This document shows, piece by piece, positions 56,370-64,000 of a stretch of DNA of 64,000 nt (position 1 is its first letter; every line of letters starts with the position of its first letter). Made by a program: the position numbers and the translations under genes. Origin of the DNA: Ptiloglossa arizonensis (taxonomy: Eukaryota > Arthropoda > Insecta > Hymenoptera > Colletidae); the NCBI RefSeq assembly GCF_051014685.1, contig NC_135058.1, forward strand, positions 7,168,811 to 7,232,810, read 5' to 3'. The notes beneath the pieces were generated by a model that worked only from the letters and a program-made list of their open reading frames with translations, was not told the origin of the DNA and searched no databases.

Positions 56370-59300
56370 GTACGTATCTCTCGGCTCGTGATATTTTTAC
56401 TCGACGTTTGTTGTCTTAGAGAAATAAAGAGACGAGGAGAGAAGAATCGGGTAAAAATCTAGAGATATTAGTTCCTAAAACGTGTTAGAGACAAAGAATT
56501 ACAAGAATTACAAACGAAGCTCTGCCTTACGTTCGAACAATGCGCAAAAAGTAGCGAGACAAGACCAGAGTATCTGTGTAACGCTCGCGATAATTCTCAC
56601 GGTTGATTCTCGTGGAAAATAAATAGTTGCAAATAAGGGGTCCTTGCTACATTTATACTTCATCGCGTTTCGAAAGTTGGCGAAAGCTCCCGATGAATAC
56701 TTCATTCGAAAGCAACTAACTTTCGGGTACACGAATCCTACGATTTCTCTCTCGTCCGAGTACCATGAATACTTCAATGTAATTAAACGTGTGATCGACT
56801 CCTCCGGTTCGATGCGTTGAATTGTTAACGGAACCGAACAGAATTCGTTTCGAGGATTGTTGTCCGTGGACGATTTCTTAATTCTCTCGTTCGTAGCAAC
56901 GATCGTTGTTTATTCGCTACGGTCGGCGGAAAGCGTGGCGCGAATCGAATTAAAGTTCGGAGAACGGATTTATATGGCGAGCAGCTCATTTTAATTATTC
57001 GCCCGTGTTCGCTCCTCGCTCGACACCTTCTTCTTCTTTTTTTTTTTTTAATTTATTTTTTTCTTTTTTTTTCTTTTTCGCCGCTAGGAACATTCGAACG
57101 AACGAGAGTTCGCGTGCATCCAGTCGAGCGATATTAAAACGCGGCGAAATGAAAAAATGTATGTTTGCACGGTACGTTGGAAACATCGGGAGCGGTTACA
57201 GGTGTGCGCGTAGGTGGGAATGGGATGTGTACCAGGAGGTGCCGAATGGGAGCACGGGAGGAACACGAGGTAGTTTTGGGAGTAGCGAACTCGAACGGGG
57301 AAATCCCGTGTCAGCCGGGTACATTAATTGAATTACATATCATCATTGCCGCCGTTATCGTACGATGGAGGCTCGTTTTACAGAACAAGCATTATTCAAT
57401 TTAAACTTGATACATCTCGCGCCGTCTAATCGAACGTTTGCATATCGAGGAAGCCCGTTTCGCCGTTCCAGTACTCGTGTAAAGGGTAATTCGTGTTTCA
57501 AACTGTACTTTCCGTGCCCGTTAACAATTTACGGCGAACATCGCGTCGCATGGCTAAACGCGAAACTAACCCGGAAGCTTTTCCGTTCGCCCGTGAGTCG
57601 CGCCGAAACGTGGTAAATTCGAATCGAAGTCAAATTCGTCCGTTCGAATTTCGAATACCGGCTGCGACCATCGTTGGTTATTTTATCATTACGACGAGAA
57701 ACATTTTTCGCTTCGCCCGAACCGGACCACGAGCGGATCCAAACTCGCAGCGAAGTAAAGAGAATTCGATTCGAGCGAGTCGACTGTCGCGAATTGTACG
57801 ATAAATTTCGTCGCGCGGTTACGACTATATATTCGAGAGAACGGGGCCAATTTTGCGACGGTATTGCTTCGAACACGTATCTCGAAGTAGACCGATTAAG
57901 AAACGTTAGAAAGATCGCACAATTGTGCTTCTCGGGGTTTCAGGTCCCTTTATTTCCCCTCGAGTTCCTTAAATACGAAACTACATATCTTTAAAAGAGG
58001 TTCGCTACGGTACAGTTTTGCGATAAAGTTTCTCTTAAGAAAGAAAAATTGAACAAAAGAAAAAAATCTTTTATTAATTTACGTGTCGTCCAGCGAGCCG
58101 ATAATTTCTCGCAGTGATTGCACAATTCGCCGAATCAACGATTGAAATAGAAATATCGAGGTACGAACGAATAATTCCCGTGTGTCTGCATTCCCTAAGC
58201 AGTAGAGTAAACTTGTGCGCGTCGTACCACTTCCACAGAGAGCGAACATCTCGTCTCAACCCGTACATTCTATGGCGAACAATATCACGCCGCGTTGGTC
58301 AGTGTACTTTCCGTATAAAATTCTTTCCTCGTCGTGACAAAATTTCGAACAGGGAAAACATTGCGCTGGAAGGTTCACTACACCGCTTCTCAGCGCTTTA
58401 TACGCTCGCGTTTAAGCCGAGTATTCGCATCGTACCGTGTTTCTATCGCCGATCGACAAATTTTCCTTATCCTACGCGTAAGTTCGAGATGCGAACGTTT
58501 GATCTCTACCTGGACAGTTGGACGGACAGGTGTACGCTAGACCCGTGAGTAGTACGCTCGCGGATAATTCTCACGTTCCGTTGCAGTTTTATCGGTCCCT
58601 TACTCAATGCTCGCGTACCGGGATGGCCATAATAATTCGAAACGAACGGTAAAATTGCTCGCGGAGGTTGATCGTCGGGAACTATAACTCTTATCCGTCC
58701 GCGCCACGCGTTTAAATCACGCGGCGGTGTTACAGCGCATTCCATTCGCCGATCAACAGCGTCGCGTGTGCCCGCGCTTAACCGCGACGTGCGGATAGGA
58801 ACGGAGTGACGAACGACGGGAGGGGGTAGAGGCGTTGCATCGTGCGTTGCACGGATAATGCATCCAGACTTTTCCAATGACGGTGACGCTCGCGGAACGA
58901 CCCCGTTCGTGGCTTCCTGGTGGAAATAACGAAATTCCATCGTGCGGCGAAAATCCGCGCGCGGCGTACCCCTTGCCGTATACGTGAAACGAAGTATGCC
59001 GCAGCGACGGCAATAAAACGGGCGTAAATCTACGTGGCCACGTAGCGCGGTAACACCGGTGCAAAACAGGCGTGCAGTCACCGTGTACACAGGCGCGAAT
59101 GTAAGCCGATGTACGGTCGCGAGCGTAACACGCTATCCCCACTCCTTGTTCGTCGTTCCCCCCACCACCACTCGCCGTACCCCCACCATCGGAGCCGCGT
59201 ACCGGTGCATTGGTATTCGCGTCTTCTCTGCGGTTCGTTCGCACAACATCCACTCCCCACGGAGGAATGAGAATGGATATCGTTCGCTTTCCGTACCCTC

Positions 59301-62300
59301 TTGTATCTCGGTGTACTCGAGGTTCACCCCGTACCCCGTCCCCCGGCATTCGTCGCGCTGCAACCTCCCTCTCGCCTCCACGATCCGATGCAATTCCGTC
59401 GCGCCATTCTTTCGTCGCAGTCGACCGGTTTCCCTCGACCTTCGTTCGTGCCCTCTCCGTTTCCACGGTTTTGTTCCTTCGCACCGCTCGGAGGTCAACC
59501 CTCCGCCGGCACATCCCCCGACTCTACTCGTCGTTTCTTCCGACGCGCGTTGTTCCGCCGCCCGCGGCACACCACGCTTCTCGGAGCCTGACAAACCAAC
59601 GAAGACAAATTCGTAACGACTCACGGCGCGTGTACCGTGCTCGACGATTCTGCGCGGCTCTTGCGTTCGTTCCGTTCCGGCGATTAGTCGTTCGCGAATC
59701 GAGTCTGTGGGAGAACTCGGTTCTTTTCTCGAGTGGATCGGTATGGTTTGGTTCATGTTTTTTTTTTTTGATTTTTCTCGAACGCTGCGAACGAAGAACG
59801 TATCGAGTAATTTCTACGTTGCACGGGCTACGCGAAACTTTGTCTCGCAACGATGTTCGCCTTTCGTCGGGGTTGTAATTTCTGGTAGTACTCGAGCTAC
59901 GTCGATACTTGAATACCGCTTACTTAATACTTGGATTCGTAGATACCGAACGTCCAACATCTACCTACGGTCGTTCCAAACGGTTGGAAAATTCGGTCAC
60001 GCACATTGTAACAAATCGATTTTCGGAGTAAACGCAACAATCGGTAATTATTAGCGTAAAAATATAATACAACGACGGGTTACTCGCGTTCTCGCACGCT
60101 CGCGTATCAATATTTGCTTTTCGTTTATTTTATTGGGTCGTTCGGAAAGTCGTTTCGTTTTTTTTTTTGGTGAAAATGAAACACGATTTTTTTCAGAGCG
60201 TACAAACATTTTGGTAAATTATATATTCCCCATTTTGGAAAACGAAACGTCTTCCCGAACAACCTAATAATTTCAATTTTCACGATCACGCGACGCAAAG
60301 AAAGTCACGGGCTTTAATTTTCACAAAAAATGGAGAAACCGAAAAGATAATTTCAATCGGACTCGACTCTACAGTCGCAATTAAATAATTCACCGAGCAG
60401 CTCGAACGCAGCACCGTCCAAATGATTTTGACCCGGTTTCCTTTTGACGACTTTTTAATGATTTCGCCGACCGTATTTTTTAATTGGCCAGCGATTTAAA
60501 GAGAAAATTGTTTTCGATATCCAGTCTCTTCTCCGACGCGTTATCCTCTACCGTACCGTGTTCGAGGTGATTGATTCGCTATCGTGATTCAATTCCACAG
60601 ATAAACGCGCCCTCGAGAGATTCATTATTGTCGTATTTATCGACCTCGACAATCAACGTCACGAACGAATTGGATTGATATCTAATCGGAATGGCGCATC
60701 GGATTGATTGTAGCTCCTCTGCCTGGAAGTGTACTTCCCTGACGGGGTTGGTCAGGATTCTCTTAACGCGGACTATCATTTTCATTTAGCCTAGTCGTTC
60801 CACGATATCGTAACACCGTGATCCTTAACAATCGGCCCGGGTGATTCAAGACCATCGACCGTGGAAAAAGTCTTATCCCCCTGGATTCGAAAGAGACGAT
60901 CGATCGAGCTCTTAGAGCGTATAAAAACCGTATCGAAAGTTTCGTTCCGTGTTTGTGGCTCTGGAATCGTGCCGACAGCGGTATATATTTATCGTGCTTA
61001 CAATTGTACAAACACAGCAGAATAAATATAAATACAACGTAGAATTTCACACCAATTGTTCGTCGTAATGTATCGATAGATTTGTTTCCCAGCGTGATAG
61101 ATTATCACCTCCACGATGTACTTTGTCAAAATCGTATTATCCAACCCTTGAACAATAATTATCCAAGAAACTGGACACGAAGGAAGCAAGATAATTATTT
61201 TCGCAAAAGTACTGTAAGAGACCTCCCTAAACTCGGAATTGTTGCACCAAAACCTACTCTGTTTTTCAAACGGTTAAACTTTCTATCGTGTATCTCGTAA
61301 TATTCACATTCGTTAACCTCCCCTGTACTCGTGGTCGTTCATTCCCTCTTCAACCCTTTCCTGCAAGAAAAAAATCACATCATTTCTCTCGTTACGTCTC
61401 TCGAAGATTTCTTGCGGTCCCCGGTGACGTTTCTCTCGTATCGCTTGCTGAAATGCATCGAAAGACGACAGATCGTAGCCAATAAGAACGTAGGAACGTG
61501 TCGAGGAAAGGCTCGAGTTACGTACGGGTGGCTCTCGGAAATATTACGCTCGCAACAAGCAAAACCGATTTCTCAATGAATTTCGGAGCGACTCGTTTCA
61601 ATATTGACCTTCCGACGTTCATTTCGAAGATTGACTTTCGATCGGCCGCGAAATCGATTCCACGCCGGGGGACCGAACCATCGTCCGCACACCTCTACCC
61701 CTCCCGAATCGTTCTGGCGAGCGGCGGGACACGCGAGCATCCCTCGAATCAAAGGGAAAGAAGATAGCGCTCGATTCACCTGGGGTCGCTCGTCTTCGTC
61801 GATTGAGCGATTACGTCGGCGCGAGGTCGTCAATCAGGGCCGGCGGCCGGTTTGAATGGCGCGATTCGATTAGTCCGGAGTTCATTGAAAGCGAACGAAG
61901 CACGAAGCTATTTCCACGGATCGTGCGCCGCTCCGCGCCGCGCCGCGCCGCGCCGTCCGGCGACGAATGCGAATTAAATTTCGTCGAAAAGATTAACGGG
62001 CTCCATTAAAAGTTTACCGGAGCTGGTTCCCGTGCCGGCGATTCACCGCCAGCTCCGAGACGAAGCGTTTCTCATTATTATCGATATTTCTTTCTTTCGC
62101 TTCGTTTCCACCGCTTATTAGCCGAGCGGAATTGCTCATTAAGCGTTCCCTGGTATCGATACGTCGCAAATTAACACGATCCCGATACGGACCGATCGTT
62201 TCTATCGAACTTTTCGAGCGACAAGCGTTCGATGGTAGCGTGCACCGATCTAATTGTAAGCGGGAAGCGCGAGAACGTTGAAGAAAGTAATTGGATAACG

Positions 62301-64000
62301 AGGAAGTTACGCCATCGGTGCACACCGTGAACAATAGTGCGTGATTTTTCGACGCGATCGAGAGTTCTTCGCGCTCCGTGGAACGTTCGTCTCGATCGTG
62401 TCGGTACTCGGTTGAATAATTTATGTTCAGCGAACGTGGAACAATATCGGGGTGATGATACACTCGTGTTTTTACTCTGCGTCAATTCTTGAAAGTGTTA
62501 ACAGGGACGTTGCAATATTGCGAAATTTCAATGGCAGTTCGAACTTTGGTCGGTCACTTCTAGTTATTTCTTCGAGAATAGAACTCGAAAGCAACAGACT
62601 TTACCATTTAAGATAAGTTTCTTTTTCTTTATCAGACATTATTTTTTATTAGTCGAATTCACGAGTCTCCAGAGTTACGTCCATCGGTATCGTGTCACCT
62701 TGTATCGCACACCGATCATTTCTACGAACAATAATCTTGAACTCGATACGTATACCATTCCGAATCAACGCTATTACGAATGGACGATCACCGTTCGATA
62801 TTTAATAATTTTCACGCGTTACACTCGCGTATTACCGGTCGTAAATCCAATAGGTTCAAGGGAAACTCCATAATGTTCGTTCGGTTGGTATACCGGTTGT
62901 TTTAATAAACTTTACGGCCCTGATGATAATAATAATACACTCTCGGCCAACTCCGTCGCGAAAGGTTTACTATCGCCATCGTTTAACGGATAGTAATTTA
63001 AGCGGGCTTGCCGGTGGCGCGGGTTTATATCTCCTTAAAAGAGTTTACCTACATAAATCCCGGCATTAAAATCTCACGGTGATGTTCACCGAAGGTTTCG
63101 AACCCGTGGCGGGGTTCCGCGATCCACCTAACCGCAATCGTCGCGTCGCCATCGGTTTTAACCATCGGCACACCTTTGCTCCGCACCGAAATGTAAGATA
63201 AGAGGAGACGCGGTACGCCTTATTCGCGCGGATTTATACCGACGTGCGATCGCATAAGCTCAATTATCAGATTCACTCGGCGGTTCTCGTTCCACCTGCT
63301 CCGCGTTACTTGCCAACGCTATCCGGAAAAATTATGCGACGCCTGTTTACCGAACTTCACCGGGCCCCGATGCGTCGTCACGTATGGCCCTAATGCGCGG
63401 ATCTTCTTTCGATCTTCGTCAACGAACTCCGAAGGGCGAGGGCCGCGCGATTTTTGAAAGAAAAAAAAGAAAAAAAAAGGAAAAACGACAGTTCGGCGCG
63501 CGTGCTCGAGAATCGAGTGGATCGACTCGAAATTGCGGAACCGTTGCCGCGGTTCTTTTTCCACGCGAAACGTTACGAGCGGAATCACGATCGGCGTGGT
63601 AGTGTGGAGAAACTACGCGCAGAGGAGTAACTTTTAAAATGATTGTTCCTTCGTTCGTATGTTTAAACGGGACGTACCATTTGTACGATAGAAAGAGGAC
63701 AAGGAGTACAGTGTCAAAGGAAATTGTACTCAATGGTGATACTAAAAATGAAAAAGAAAAAAGAAACGATACTAACGTAAAACGATGCGATTGCAACTAC
63801 AAAAGTTTAGAAACGGTACGGTCGAAGAAAGCCAAGTTCGTTATCGCGTACCGGTTTTACATAATAAACTTTTTCGAGAAGTCGCAGACAGGGAATAATA
63901 CCGTTTAGCGGTTCAAAGAGGAGCATTGGGTCGGTCAAAATGATCGTAACTCTTTATTATGGAAATTAGCGGAACTCGAATACCTCGAGAGGATCTACAC
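56370..64000. other. Presumed intron or 3' flank of the B4GAT1-like gene; no coding exon recognised
   Basis: The sequence is CpG-rich with long chance ORFs on both strands around 58.5-59.9 kb, T-rich tracts (about 57,030-57,080) and one MITE. I looked for the missing GT49 C-terminal exon after pyrimidine-rich AG sites and found none, so it is probably beyond the window. A CGCGC-type repeat lies at about 61,926-61,956. Confidence 0.55.
60134..60266. mobile_element. Mariner-derived MITE, complete (about 133 bp)
   Basis: The left end TTGGGTCGTTCGGAAAGTCG and the right end CGTCTTCCCGAACAACCTA are inverted. Between them are GGTGAAAATGAAACACGATT, GAGCGTACAAACA and CCCCATTTTGGAAAACG. This is the fullest member of the family here. 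Confidence 0.82.

Noticed and set aside
56370..56462. Extension of the second B4GAT1-like exon to the stop near 56,462
   Set aside because: After NTQ the reading (VRISRLVIFLL) has no family similarity, and CAA|GTACGT is a good donor, so this is read-through into the intron.
58506..59878. Long overlapping ORFs (194, 253, 207 and 222 residues) on both strands
   Set aside because: They overlap each other in several frames, are dominated by Arg, Pro, Ser and Thr as expected from CpG-rich stop-poor DNA, and show no domain or splice structure.

Overview
The window looks like nuclear DNA of an insect, most likely a hymenopteran such as a bee. It has compact multi-exon genes with short AT-rich introns (57-600 bp), long CpG-rich intergenic DNA, and mariner-type relics and MITEs. 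The species call is an inference. Exon limits below were set by hand from splice sites, reading phase and remembered protein family features; no alignment was run.

Bases 1-14,300 are AT-rich and gene-dense. In order they hold a Bloom-type RecQ helicase (+), the mitochondrial factor SDHAF2 (-), a HELQ/mus301 helicase (+) and the nucleolar methyltransferase RRP8 (-). BLM and SDHAF2 are tail to tail, SDHAF2 and HELQ are head to head across 563 bp, and HELQ and RRP8 are tail to tail. Two DNA-repair helicases therefore lie within 12 kb. SDHAF2 (complex II assembly) and RRP8 (rRNA base methylation) are housekeeping genes.

From about 17 kb the base composition shifts to CpG-rich DNA with few genes. 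Six consistent exons between 18,349 and 33,128 (+) form one gene for a disordered, basic protein. It has a conserved-looking central block that resembles, from memory only, vertebrate JHY. Its 5' end was not found. A 21-kb stretch (33.1-54.4 kb) shows no convincing gene, only simple repeats, mariner-derived MITEs and a transposase fragment. From 54,430 (+) lie the first two coding exons of a beta-1,4-glucuronyltransferase 1-like (GT49) enzyme with a polyglutamine stem; its last exon(s) were not found before the window ends.

The most notable signal is a dispersed element present twice, at about 38.9-39.1 kb (-) and 50.8-51.0 kb (+). Each copy has about 120 bp with a TATA box, followed by a sequence that folds as a type III hammerhead ribozyme with a GUA cleavage site. 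The stem I and stem II loops carry an 11-nt perfect complementarity. Each copy has one defect in a different place: copy 38.9k has C3 changed to A, and copy 51.0k has stem III decayed. Together they suggest an active ancestral ribozyme in a mobile element.
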